12,586 bases of DNA, taken from contig DAOUWX010000034.1 of the NCBI GenBank assembly GCA_030666935.1, positions 1 through 12,586 on the forward strand, written 5' to 3'. Shown piece by piece: positions 1 through 7,602 of this stretch. Numbering within the stretch: position 1 is the stretch's first letter; the number at the start of each line of letters is the position of its first letter. Below the pieces are notes generated by a model. It had not been told where the DNA came from, searched no databases, and was given only the letters and a program-made list of their open reading frames with translations. This DNA comes from Atribacterota bacterium (GTDB lineage Bacteria; Atribacterota; Phoenicimicrobiia; Phoenicimicrobiales; Phoenicimicrobiaceae). The position numbers were made by a program, and so were the translations under genes.

Positions 1-1
1 A

Positions 2-559
2 GACCAAGATACCGTTCGTTTTGATCTGACTGCTTTTGTAATAGCTTGTTTCTTAGGTTACACTATCGGGAGATTAAAGTTTAATTTAGGACCACTTGGC
101 TTTGTCGCTCTCGGTTCAACCGGCGGAGTCTTATTAGCTTCCTTAATTTTAGGGCATATCGGTAAAATTGGCATTCTTAATTTTAGAATGGATAATAAAA
201 TATTAGGGGTTATTCGGGAAATTTCCCTGGCCTTCTTCCTGGCGATAATCGGATTAAGATATGGTTTTTATGCCTTTACAGCTCTATCCGGTTCAGGAAT
301 TTATTTAGTTATCACTTCTTTGGTAGTTGGTTTAATGGCAGTAATCATCGGTTACCTGGTAGGGAGGTATATATTTAAGCTAAACTGGATTATGTTGGTT
401 GGAGCTATTTGTGGAGGTATGACTTCCACTCCCGGATTAGGAGCTGCCATAGAAGCAGTAGGGAGCGACGAACCGGCTGCCGGATATGGGGCAATTTATC
501 CTTTTGCCCTATTGGGAATGGTCATTTTTTCCATCATTCTACATAATTTACCGATATAG
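2..559 (+). CDS. AspT/YidE/YbjL-type membrane transporter, C-terminal part (5' truncated by window edge)
   Basis: The frame is open from base 2 to the TAG at 557-559, giving 185 residues without a start, so the ATG at 188 is internal rather than the gene start. Visible features are several hydrophobic segments, the glycine-rich stretch LGPLGFVALGSTGGVLLASL near residues 29-48, and the late signature GGMTSTPGLGAA followed by GYGAIYPFALLGM. These match the AspT/YidE/YbjL antiporter duplication family, whose members are inner-membrane transporters; the best known exchanges aspartate and alanine. The last segment ends in a hydrophobic helix directly before the stop, as in the short family members lacking extra cytoplasmic domains at the end. 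It converges on the bshC-like gene with only 18 bp between stops and no obvious terminator hairpin. The substrate cannot be read from this fragment. Confidence 0.8.
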   Translation, partial: DQDTVRFDLTAFVIACFLGYTIGRLKFNLGPLGFVALGSTGGVLLASLILGHIGKIGILNFRMDNKILGVIREISLAFFLAIIGLRYGFYAFTALSGSGIYLVITSLVVGLMAVIIGYLVGRYIFKLNWIMLVGAICGGMTSTPGLGAAIEAVGSDEPAAGYGAIYPFALLGMVIFSIILHNLPI

Positions 560-577
560 GATAATTTTGTTTGAATT

Positions 578-2227
578 TTAGAAATTTAATAAATTACGCA
601 GTGTTTTCACCGAGAAGAAACAGTAAGGAAATTCTCTGAAGGTATAAACTTTAGCTTGTTTCACCTTTTCTTCTTCTTTTTCTATTTTTCTATTCAGCTC
701 ATACTTTAAAGGAATTATTTCTTCTACTATAAAATTATTTATAGCTTTAATTTCTTCAGAAATTTCCCGTTTTTCGACTGACGAAGAAACTCCCTTGATT
801 TTTTTTAATAATTCAATTTTTTTTCCAACCAGCTTTCCAATTCGAATTTCCTCTTTTTTGCTTAAAGACAATTCTTCAACATATCTTTCCGGATTAAATT
901 CCAAATCTCTTATCTTCTTCTTTAGGGCAGGTATCTTAGAATCAAAGGTGCCAGGGGAAGATTTAAAATTAAGGTGTAAAGTGAGGGAGGCAACCAGAAA
1001 GTGAGGAGGCTCTACTTTAAAAAATTCTCTGATAATCTCATCGGTTACCAGGTCGTATTTTGCTCCTCCAAATCCGTGAATGAAAAGATCAGAAATAAAT
1101 AGTCGATTGTATAAGGTTAACAAAAGGGCTTTGGGTCTTATTTTTAGTCCCTGTTCCTTGAGGAGGGCTTTTAAGGAGAACAAAGACTTAAAACCGTCTT
1201 CTTCTATAAGAAATATTTTGCCACAAGCATTATTATAGAGATAGTTTTTTTCTTCCTCTCTGAGAATAAAAATTTTTCTCCTCTGGTCTCCCTCTCCCCA
1301 AATCCAAAAGGGGATCTCGATAAGATTTTCCTTAATCATTAAATTGGGTGAGGGATGTACCCGATTTCTGATTTTAAATAATTTTCTGTATTCATTCAAT
1401 TTATTATTATAAATTTCAGAAAAGGATTTAATGTTTTTGATAATTTCTAAAAAGAAGGAGAGAAATTCATCACTATCACAGATTTTAGAAAAAGGAATTT
1501 CCAGATAAGCAGGCTCAATCTCTTGCTCGTAAAGTCGGCGGGCTAAACCGAGAAATTCTCCCAGGTTTCCCCTTTTATGATTTTGTCTGCAAAAGCGGGA
1601 AGAGTTTTCCAGGCATCGGGCAAAATTTTTGAAATTGTTTAAGATATCTTTATTTTCTGATTCCGAGAGTTTAAGCCTATGGATGATGTCCCGATTAAAT
1701 TTACTGATTTGTTCCAAAGAAGGGCAGGGATATTCTTCGAAGGGAAGGTTTGGGGCAAGGGCTGAAGATAAAAAATTAATTTCTTCTACTCTTAAATTAC
1801 CTTTTGAATGGAGAACAGGCAACAAGAGATTAAGGTCTTTACAGATATCATTATCCAGGATAATATTTAATCCCAAAGATTTATCCGGAAGGGGAGATTT
1901 TATAAGGTGGTTTAAAAAGATATTTTTAATCCATATCCCGGGATGAAAAAATACCGGTTGGTGTCCGCTCTGGATAATAAATTGGTAAGCGGGGTTGATT
2001 TTTTCTTCAATATCAGGATCAAATTTTTTACTAAATTTTAAAGCCCTCTGAATAACTTCTTTTCGGCTCTTTTCCCTCACTTCCCTAAAAGGCTGATTAA
2101 GAATTGCAAAGGAATACCGGCTAAAAATTTTCTTATTCTCTTCTAAGAGAGAACCGATCTTGTCCCTTGAGGGAGAGAGGAAAATCTGCTTATCTTTTTG
2201 GGGGACTTTAAAAGACAATCTTTCCAT
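578..2227 (-). CDS. BshC-like protein (putative bacillithiol cysteine-adding enzyme, divergent)
   Basis: This is a 549-residue protein, close to the usual BshC length of about 540. BshC adds cysteine to glucosaminyl-malate, the last step of bacillithiol synthesis in the cytoplasm. Support comes from an N-terminal nucleotide-binding-like motif SGHQPVFFHPGIWIKN (residues 87-102), a mid-protein motif GFGGAKYDLVTDE near residue 385, a charged coiled-coil region around 420-525, and a C-terminal FREFPYCFFSVKTL patch resembling the BshC end. The motif differs from the classical GQQxGLFxGP form, so this is a divergent BshC-like enzyme and its product may not be bacillithiol. The ATG directly follows the stop of the deacetylase gene (TAAATG), implying translational coupling. 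The family assignment rests on the motifs and on the deacetylase neighbour. Fair confidence in family, lower in exact reaction. Confidence 0.65.
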   Translation of the reverse strand: MERLSFKVPQKDKQIFLSPSRDKIGSLLEENKKIFSRYSFAILNQPFREVREKSRKEVIQRALKFSKKFDPDIEEKINPAYQFIIQSGHQPVFFHPGIWIKNIFLNHLIKSPLPDKSLGLNIILDNDICKDLNLLLPVLHSKGNLRVEEINFLSSALAPNLPFEEYPCPSLEQISKFNRDIIHRLKLSESENKDILNNFKNFARCLENSSRFCRQNHKRGNLGEFLGLARRLYEQEIEPAYLEIPFSKICDSDEFLSFFLEIIKNIKSFSEIYNNKLNEYRKLFKIRNRVHPSPNLMIKENLIEIPFWIWGEGDQRRKIFILREEEKNYLYNNACGKIFLIEEDGFKSLFSLKALLKEQGLKIRPKALLLTLYNRLFISDLFIHGFGGAKYDLVTDEIIREFFKVEPPHFLVASLTLHLNFKSSPGTFDSKIPALKKKIRDLEFNPERYVEELSLSKKEEIRIGKLVGKKIELLKKIKGVSSSVEKREISEEIKAINNFIVEEIIPLKYELNRKIEKEEEKVKQAKVYTFREFPYCFFSVKTLRNLLNF

Positions 2228-2911
2228 TTACCAAAGTGCCTCTATATCCTTAATGCCGATCTCTTCCTTAGAGATAAAAGGTTCGGCAAACTCTGTGCCA
2301 ATAAGATTTCCACAGTAACGGTTAGAATTTAAAACCCATTCAAATAGTTGATGGCTTTCAGGAGAAGGCCCAAATTGTGATTCATAGCACTTGATAGATT
2401 CTATCTTCATCTCCATCACTTTACTTGTATCCATAATGAAAGAAGGTCTAAAATTTAGTTTTAGATGAGAAGCAATATAATAATATATTTTCTTTACATA
2501 AAAGGGCCTGCCCTGCATCTCTGTTTTGGTGAGTTTTCCGTAAAAACGGGCAGCGTCACAGATCTTTGAGGCAGCAATATGGTCCGGATGGGCATCTATC
2601 CAGTAAGGGGCAAAAAGGATATCCGGCTGAATTTTTCTGATGACTTCAGCTAATTCCTGACGAACCTCTATTTCATCCTGAAGATATCGATTGGAAAAAT
2701 CAAGCGTAATTCTCTCATCAATCCCTAATATCCTGCTTGATTTTACACTCTCTTTTTTTCTGGTTTCCGGATCCCCATGAGGAGTAGGCTCTCCATCAGT
2801 TAAATCCACAACAGTTACTTGATGTCCTGCTTCGGTAAATTTTAATATAGAACCACCCATTCCCAATTCCACGTCATCGGGATGGGGGCCGACAGCTAAT
2901 ATATTAAGCAT
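2228..2911 (-). CDS. bshB1: PIG-L family N-acetylglucosamine deacetylase, BshB1-like
   Basis: This 227-residue zinc-dependent deacetylase matches the usual BshB1 length. BshB1 removes the acetyl group from GlcNAc-malate in bacillithiol synthesis; other PIG-L proteins act on GlcNAc-inositol or GlcNAc-lipids. The diagnostic motifs are intact: GPHPDDVELGMGG at residues 8-20 (zinc ligands H10 and D13, likely catalytic base D12) and DAHPDH at 106-111, with H111 as third ligand. There is no signal peptide, so it should be cytoplasmic. The ATG at 2911 is preceded by GAGGTGAGA and overlaps the end of the glycosyltransferase gene by 8 bp; the stop abuts the start of the bshC-like gene. Its deacetylase chemistry is secure; the exact substrate depends on the unusual neighbours. 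Confidence 0.82.
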   Translation of the reverse strand: MLNILAVGPHPDDVELGMGGSILKFTEAGHQVTVVDLTDGEPTPHGDPETRKKESVKSSRILGIDERITLDFSNRYLQDEIEVRQELAEVIRKIQPDILFAPYWIDAHPDHIAASKICDAARFYGKLTKTEMQGRPFYVKKIYYYIASHLKLNFRPSFIMDTSKVMEMKIESIKCYESQFGPSPESHQLFEWVLNSNRYCGNLIGTEFAEPFISKEEIGIKDIEALW

Positions 2912-3653
2912 TTCTCACCTCACTATCTATGATTTTTTGGTAATAGGTCAACCTCTTTTTCGGGTCGTCAAGGTAATTACCAAAAGTACGGTCTTTATCT
3001 TTATAGATCATACTAATCGGCAGCTCTTTTACAGTCAGATTGTTTTTATAAGCCTGAATCCAGAGTTGAAGAGGGAGGCCATATCCTTTTTCGGTTAATT
3101 CTAATTTTTTCAAGCCTTCCATCTGATATACCTTAAACCCACAGAAAGAATCGGTTAGTTCGTAGCCGGTTATCTCATTAATTAGCCCGGTGATTTTACG
3201 ATTAATTGTATATCGGTCTTCGGGTGGCACATCCATCTGTTTTTGGAAAGATAGATAACGAGAACCAGATATTATTTCAAATTCCCCCTTTTTAATCTCT
3301 TCCAAAAATTGAGGGATTAATTCCGGTTCATGTTGTTCATCACAATCTAAAGTCAGAAGATATCGATAATTATTATCCCGGGCAAAATTAATTCCGTCGA
3401 TTAAGGATTCGCCGTATCCTTCGTTTTCTGAGTGGTTTATAATAATAAGTTTCCCTTTGAGTTTGGCACAAGAAGCAATCTCCTCAACAATCTCTTTGCT
3501 TTCATCAGTGGAGCCATCATTAACCACTAACAGGTCTTCCGGTGAGTATTTTCTTACCTCTCTTAAAACATTAAAAATATGTTTCTGTTCATTGTAGATA
3601 GGGACAAGAATAATGCTTTCTGTTTTTGCTTGATTATTTATCACATTGTTCAT
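2904..3653 (-). CDS. glycosyltransferase family 2, polyprenyl-phosphate sugar transferase-like
   Basis: This is a 249-residue GT-A fold enzyme of family 2, first gene of the minus-strand trio. Motifs in order: VPIYNE (residues 17-22), VVNDGSTDESKE (43-54, nucleotide-sugar aspartate), GYGESLIDGI (79-88), TLDCDEQHEP (101-110, the DxD metal site), ISGSRY (128-133) and TDSFCGFK further on, which is the acceptor-side pattern of dolichyl/polyprenyl-phosphate mannosyl- or glucosyltransferases. No clear transmembrane helix is visible, so it would be a soluble or peripheral DPM1-like form. The start ATG at 3653 has a GAGGAAA ribosome site about 9 bases upstream; I found no convincing promoter hexamers before it. 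Classical bacillithiol synthesis uses a GT4 enzyme (BshA), so a GT2 coupled to BshB- and BshC-like genes is unusual. Donor sugar and acceptor are unknown. Confidence 0.85.
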   Translation of the reverse strand: MNNVINNQAKTESIILVPIYNEQKHIFNVLREVRKYSPEDLLVVNDGSTDESKEIVEEIASCAKLKGKLIIINHSENEGYGESLIDGINFARDNNYRYLLTLDCDEQHEPELIPQFLEEIKKGEFEIISGSRYLSFQKQMDVPPEDRYTINRKITGLINEITGYELTDSFCGFKVYQMEGLKKLELTEKGYGLPLQLWIQAYKNNLTVKELPISMIYKDKDRTFGNYLDDPKKRLTYYQKIIDSEVRNA

Positions 3654-3787
3654 GCAAAAATTTCCTCATTTAATTTAATTAGGACAAATTTTGTTAATCC
3701 AAAACTATACGCTAAACGCTATACGTGATACTAGTTTTGTATTTTGTATTTAATACTAACGACTATTCACTATTCACTAACGACTAA
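3654..3787. repeat. AT-rich spacer with two heptamer tandem arrays
   Basis: There is no gene here. At 3705-3725 three heptamers run in tandem (CTATACG, CTAAACG, CTATACG). At 3755-3789 five more follow on an ACTANNN pattern: ACTAACG, ACTATTC twice, ACTAACG, then ACTAATT. The second array touches the stop codon of the phosphate transporter gene (3788-3790). The stretch TTGTATTTAATACTAACGAC at 3744-3763 has a near copy at 5580-5600. The architecture resembles the short tandemly repeated heptamers described in cyanobacteria, but the sequence family is not one I can name. Confidence 0.75.
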
Positions 3788-5398
3788 TTATATCTCTCCC
3801 ACTACTGCACGGGCAATAGAAAAGGAGTGGTCATTTATTCTTTTAAGGATATTGATTAAATCCAAATGAACCCCGCTGGTCTTTTGGGAAAGTTCTATCC
3901 CCACATTTAATCGGTTTATATGGGTCTTGCGTAGATTTATTTCTAATGAATCGATGTATTTTTTTTGGTCGAGTACTTTTTGAGCCATCCTCTGGTCCTG
4001 GAGAGCAAAGGCCCCGATAGTATTTCGAAGGTTGTTGTAAACCTCTTGATGCATATTTCTAATCTCTTCTACCCCTTTTTCAGAAAATACCAGACTGTGG
4101 TCTATCTTTTTTTCCACCAAAGGAATCAGATTTTTATCTATTAAGTCTCCAATATGTTCCAGGTCATCGACAATGTACAATAATCTAAATACTTCTTTAG
4201 AGTGTTCCTCAGAGAGGGTTTCAAAACTTATCCTGGTTAAATATTTGGTTATTTCTCGAGAGAGATTATCCACAATCATATCTTTTTTACTTACTTTATC
4301 CAGCAGTCTTTCATCATTATCGATAAATACTTGCATAATACCCAATACCATTTCTTCCACTGCATTGGAAATTCGTAATATCTCTTTGCTGGCCAGATAG
4401 AAGGCAATCTCCGGTGTTTTAAGAGCACCAGAATCTAAAAATTTAGGTTTTTGCAGTGATTCTACTTCTTCAGTTTTTGGGATAGTTTTTTCTAAAAATT
4501 TGGCGAATCCTCCAGTAAAGGGGAGAAATATCAGAGCAGTACTGATAACAATTATGGCATGAGCATTAACAATTTGTCGAGCAAGGTTTGTTGAGGTCTT
4601 TTGGACCAGTAATATTAATGATGGAGCAAGGAAGAAGAATACGATAACTCCCACAAGTTTAAATACTAAGTTAGCCCAAATAACTCTCTTTGCACCCCTG
4701 GTTGCCCCAATTCCTGCGAAAAAGACAGTCGTACAAGTTCCTAAACGTGAGCCTAAGATTATGGGTACTGCCAGGTTTAGCGATATTAAACCTTGCATAG
4801 CCAGCGAAATAGTTAAACCCATGGTAGCGGTACTGCTTTGGATTAGGCTGGTAAATAGCATACCAGATAATAGAGCCAATAAAGGAATGTGCTCTAAATT
4901 AGTTAATGTTTCTTTAAAAAGAGTGTGGTCCTTAAGAGGGGCAACTGATTCTGACATCACCTTCATACCTAAAAAAATAAAACCTATGCCTAATAAGATA
5001 TTACCTATAAATCTCTGTTTTCTTTTTTTCCCCAAAAGCTTTAGGCCAAAACCAAGAACAATTATTAAAAAGGCATAATCTGAAACTTTAAAGGCGATTA
5101 TTTGATTAGCGACAATAGTGCCTACACCGGTTCCGAGCAAAATGCTTAAGGTTTGACTCAGGCTCATAATCCCGGTATTTACCAAACTTACCAACAGAGT
5201 AGAAGCGGCGGTGCTGCTCTGGATAGTTAAAGTAATGATAATACCGGTGAATAAAGCGATTAATTTATTCTTGGACAGGGTGCTCAGGAACTGTTTTAAT
5301 TTATTCCCGAAAGTACTCTTTAAGCCTTCACTGGTAATTTGCATCCCATATAAGAAGAGAGCCAGACCGCCAATTAAACCCATCACCACAAAAAACAT
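3788..5398 (-). CDS. Na+/phosphate cotransporter family protein with PhoU-like C-terminal domain
   Basis: This 536-residue inner-membrane protein is expected to import inorganic phosphate with sodium, as in the bacterial NptA/YjbB group. The N-terminal region shows GLALFLYGMQITSEGLK (residues 11-27). The two inverted repeats each carry the hallmark QSST motif (60-63 in TIQSSTAAST, 187-190 in LIQSSTATMG), followed by LGTGVGTIVA and LGSRLGTCTT. About eight to nine hydrophobic helices end near residue 300. Residues 330-536 are a helical, charged PhoU-like domain typical of the longer family members. The ATG at 5398 is preceded by AAAAAAGGAGAATAAC, a strong ribosome site. It is followed by a repeat-filled spacer before the GT2 gene, so it is probably a separate transcription unit. 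Family confidence is high; phosphate as substrate is inferred from the family. Confidence 0.88.
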   Translation of the reverse strand: MFFVVMGLIGGLALFLYGMQITSEGLKSTFGNKLKQFLSTLSKNKLIALFTGIIITLTIQSSTAASTLLVSLVNTGIMSLSQTLSILLGTGVGTIVANQIIAFKVSDYAFLIIVLGFGLKLLGKKRKQRFIGNILLGIGFIFLGMKVMSESVAPLKDHTLFKETLTNLEHIPLLALLSGMLFTSLIQSSTATMGLTISLAMQGLISLNLAVPIILGSRLGTCTTVFFAGIGATRGAKRVIWANLVFKLVGVIVFFFLAPSLILLVQKTSTNLARQIVNAHAIIVISTALIFLPFTGGFAKFLEKTIPKTEEVESLQKPKFLDSGALKTPEIAFYLASKEILRISNAVEEMVLGIMQVFIDNDERLLDKVSKKDMIVDNLSREITKYLTRISFETLSEEHSKEVFRLLYIVDDLEHIGDLIDKNLIPLVEKKIDHSLVFSEKGVEEIRNMHQEVYNNLRNTIGAFALQDQRMAQKVLDQKKYIDSLEINLRKTHINRLNVGIELSQKTSGVHLDLINILKRINDHSFSIARAVVGEI

Positions 5399-5579
5399 GT
5401 TATTCTCCTTTTTTATATGCTTCCCAAATGAAATTTCAAATATATTTTAGAACAACCCAAATTGAATTAAACAAAACAACTTGATTGTATAGGAATTTCT
5501 TTTTTGTAAAACCCTGTTTAGTTGATATCACTTAGCAGGGCAAATAAAATAGTTGTGTCCAAGGAATGAATTGAATATC

Positions 5580-5604
5580 TTGTATTTATACTAACGACTA
5601 ATTT
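5580..5604. repeat. heptamer-type repeat copy (TACTAACGACTAA family)
   Basis: TTGTATTTATACTAACGACT and following bases match 3744-3765 except for one base, and the core TACTAACGACTA recurs at 11986-11997. This copy stands alone, about 180 bp upstream of the phosphate transporter gene, without the tandem expansion seen at 3755-3789. Confidence 0.65.
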
Positions 5605-5709
5605 ATTTCAGCTTTTTATATAATACCCCGAAAGAGCAAATTTGTAAATTATAATTCTCCATGAAATGATATTGAAAAACTAAATACAAATGGTAGAGAT
5701 TTTAAAGAG

Positions 5710-5787
5710 AACCATTTTATTAACCGGGAATTAACCCCTTGTATCTGATTTATTCAGATATGCCAGTTAGTGAAATGGTTTTTTATT
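5710..5787 (+). promoter_or_regulatory. nested hairpin followed by T-run, possible leader terminator
   Basis: Outer arms AACCATTT (5710-5717) and AAATGGTT (5773-5780) enclose a perfect 7-bp inner hairpin, TATCTGA (5742-5748) and TCAGATA (5754-5760) with loop TTTAT. The outer 3' arm runs straight into TTTTATTT. A direct repeat ATTAACC (5719-5725, 5730-5736) lies between. It sits 20 bp before the ribosome site of the broken ORF at 5808, where a leader attenuator would be expected. It matches no riboswitch class I recognise, and the outer stem is short and AT-rich. Confidence 0.3.
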
Positions 5788-5807
5788 TGATCAAGAAAGG
5801 AATATTT

Positions 5808-5852
5808 ATGAAAGCAGATGTGGTTATTGTTGGCGGCGGAGTAAAAGGATGA
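5808..5852 (+). pseudogene. truncated 5' end of a FAD/NAD-binding Rossmann-fold oxidoreductase gene
   Basis: A good ribosome site, AAGAAAGG (5793-5800), lies 7 bases before an ATG encoding MKADVVIVGGGVKG and then TGA. The beta-strand plus GGGxxG dinucleotide-binding loop is the standard start of FAD-dependent oxidoreductases of the DAO/glycine-oxidase type, which normally run 350-500 residues. After the stop, the +1 frame stays open for only about 18 codons (to a TAA near 5900) with no recognisable continuation. So this is a remnant with translation signals still intact, not a simple single frameshift. The family is inferred from only 14 residues and could equally be another Rossmann-fold enzyme. 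Confidence 0.45.
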
Positions 5853-6248
5853 TTTTATAGGAGTCCTGGCTCTATCTACCAGCATAAAAGAATTATGGTA
5901 AATTTTGTCTTTAAATATTTAAGAAATTGGGTTATAATTAAAATAACCCAGCATACTTTTTAGTAAAGTAATTTAAACTTTTAACAGATAACTTCAATCG
6001 TGATTTATTAACTACAAATTCTTCGCTGACCTACTACCAGAATAGTGTTAGATACTTGAGGGAGAATTCTATCAGTTCGATATTATTTAGGATGTGGGCA
6101 GGTGTTTACTGACTTACTGATAGAGCTGTTCAACTTCCGTTCTTGATACACTCTTAAGGAATAGCAATTCTGCACGATCTACTAATTTAAGATGGGGGTG
6201 ATATATAGAAACAATAAATAGGTATCAGTTAATAAGTTTTAACATTAT

Positions 6249-6257
6249 TAAGGAGGT
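6249..6257 (+). promoter_or_regulatory. ribosome binding site of the binding-protein gene
   Basis: TAAGGAGGT lies 11 bases before the ATG at 6269. It is a near-perfect anti-16S match and the strongest in this half of the window, consistent with high expression of a periplasmic binding protein. It fixes the start of the signal-peptide-bearing ORF. Confidence 0.8.
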
Positions 6258-6268
6258 TATATTTAACC

Positions 6269-7588
6269 ATGAATTCGAGAAAAAGTTTTTTAATTGTTTT
6301 AGTTTTAACTCTATGTTTACTATTGTCAGCAGGAACTGCTCTGGCACAACCGGTAACCATAACTTTCTGGCATGCAATGAGCGGGTCGCGCCTTGGGGTA
6401 TTAGAGTCGATTATCGAAAGCTTTAATGCCACCCATCCTGATTTTGAAGTTAAGCCGCTATTTACCGGCTCTTATGCGGAAACACTAACCAAATATGTTG
6501 CGGCATATCCTACCAAAACAGGCCCAAATATGGTCCAGGTTTATGAAGTAGGGACTCAGACGATGATTGACAGTGATGCTATTACTCCTGTCTATGAGAT
6601 CCCCGGAATGTTGGGAGAGACCTGGGACTGGGCACAATACGTTATTCCCATTACTCATTACTACTCTGTAGATGGAAACCTCTGGTCCATGCCCTTTAAC
6701 TCTTCTACAGCCATGCTCTACTACAACAAAGATCTTTTCAAAGCAGCCGGACTCGACCCGGATAAACCCCCCACAACCTGGAAAGAGATGGAAGAGTACG
6801 GAGAAAAAATCCTGGCAAGCGGAGTAGTAGACCATGTCTATTCCACAGGCTGGCCCAGCTGGATCTACGAACAAACGATGGCTTACCATAACCACCTTTA
6901 TGCGGATAATGACAACGGACGAGCCGGATTGGCGAAAGAAGTGGTTTATAATGACGAATTTGGACATAAAGTCTTTGACACTTTTATAAGATTGCACGAC
7001 AAAGGAATTTATATCTACGGCGGAGCGGAATACTCAGCAAATTCAGCCTTTAAGGCCGGTCAAATAGCTATGCTCATTCAATCTACTTCATCACTGGCTG
7101 GCATTCTTAAAGCTTCTGAATTCAAGGTTGGCACAAGCTTCTTACCGCGTTTCGAGGGTTACCCGGTAGGGAATTCCGTAATCGGAGGCGGAAGTATTTG
7201 GGTCACCAAAGGACAAAGTGAAGAAGAACTTCGTGGTGTTTGGGAATTCCTGAAGTATACCGGCCAAAAAGATATTGCTATCCAGTGGCACAAAGGCACC
7301 GGATACTTCCCGGTGAGCGGAGCCGCACTTAAAGCCCTCTTAGATGAGGGATGGTTCTCTGCAGACCAAACTTTCCTTACCGCCTTCCTTCAGATTCTTG
7401 CCGGGAGACGGGATACTGCAGCGGCAACCGGAGTTCGTTTAGGACCCTTCGTGGCAATGAGAGAACACTTCAGAGCTGCCTTAGAGAAATCCATCGGTGG
7501 TGAGCTTTCTCCGAAAGATGCTTTGGATGAATCAGCAGAAAAAATGAACCTATTATTAAAAGACTACCTGGAACTATACGGCAAATAA
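6269..7588 (+). CDS. ugpB: ABC transporter substrate-binding protein, glycerol-3-phosphate (UgpB) type
   Basis: This 439-residue secreted binding protein of family 1 delivers substrate to the two downstream permeases. Residues 1-26 form a signal peptide ending in a GTALA cleavage site before Q27; the Cys at 16 is not in a convincing lipobox, so a type I signal is likely. UgpB-like signatures are TITFWHAMSGSRLG at the mature N-terminus, GSYAETLTKYVAAYPTK, VQVYEVGTQTMIDSDAI, MPFNSSTAMLYYNKDLFKAA (from 141), WPSWIYEQTMAYHN (from 195) and NSVIGGGSIWVTKG (about 302-315). E. coli UgpB has matching segments around its ligand site, which favours glycerol-3-phosphate or a related phosphodiester, but related proteins bind sugars. 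A terminator-like hairpin separates it from the permeases. Family is firm; substrate is inferred. Confidence 0.85.
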   Translation: MNSRKSFLIVLVLTLCLLLSAGTALAQPVTITFWHAMSGSRLGVLESIIESFNATHPDFEVKPLFTGSYAETLTKYVAAYPTKTGPNMVQVYEVGTQTMIDSDAITPVYEIPGMLGETWDWAQYVIPITHYYSVDGNLWSMPFNSSTAMLYYNKDLFKAAGLDPDKPPTTWKEMEEYGEKILASGVVDHVYSTGWPSWIYEQTMAYHNHLYADNDNGRAGLAKEVVYNDEFGHKVFDTFIRLHDKGIYIYGGAEYSANSAFKAGQIAMLIQSTSSLAGILKASEFKVGTSFLPRFEGYPVGNSVIGGGSIWVTKGQSEEELRGVWEFLKYTGQKDIAIQWHKGTGYFPVSGAALKALLDEGWFSADQTFLTAFLQILAGRRDTAAATGVRLGPFVAMREHFRAALEKSIGGELSPKDALDESAEKMNLLLKDYLELYGK

Positions 7589-7602
7589 AAGTATGACGTA
7601 GT

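Larger units (their letters stand above)
5399..6268. other. 870-bp non-coding interval between divergent genes
   Basis: This interval separates the minus-strand phosphate transporter and the plus-strand ugp-type operon and contains no intact gene. It holds a heptamer-repeat copy (5580-5604), a hairpin with a T-run (5710-5787), a broken 14-codon start of a Rossmann-fold gene (5808-5852), and a TGGGTTA/TAACCCA inverted repeat at 5928-5950 whose loop region contains a TATAAT. No good -35 lies at the proper distance from that TATAAT. I could not identify a convincing promoter for the ugp-type operon, which must start somewhere in the last 350 bp. Its size in an otherwise compact region suggests gene decay. 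Confidence 0.6.

Noticed and set aside
188..559. Complete 123-residue protein starting at the ATG at 188
   Set aside because: The same frame is open to base 2 and the upstream residues match the same transporter family, so this ATG is internal to a gene cut by the window edge.
795..1946. Plus-strand frames opposite the bshC-like gene
   Set aside because: They lie antisense to a gene with recognisable motifs and have skewed, low-complexity translations.
5412..5439. TTGAAA-16 bp-TATAAA promoter for the phosphate transporter (minus strand)
   Set aside because: The hexamers are good, but the predicted transcription start falls inside the gene's Shine-Dalgarno sequence, so it cannot be the working promoter as drawn.
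5928..5950. TGGGTTA/TAACCCA inverted repeat as promoter-operator of the ugp-type operon
   Set aside because: It contains a TATAAT but lacks a -35 at suitable distance and lies over 300 bp from the gene; no second copy supports an operator.
6114..6224. Minus-strand open stretch with protein-like composition (HLKLVDRAELLFLKSV...)
   Set aside because: It has no start codon or ribosome site and only 37 codons with no identifiable family; it may be a decayed gene end but cannot be supported.
6485..6997. 170-residue minus-strand frame inside the binding-protein gene
   Set aside because: It is fully antisense to a well-supported gene with clear family motifs, and its own translation shows no family pattern.
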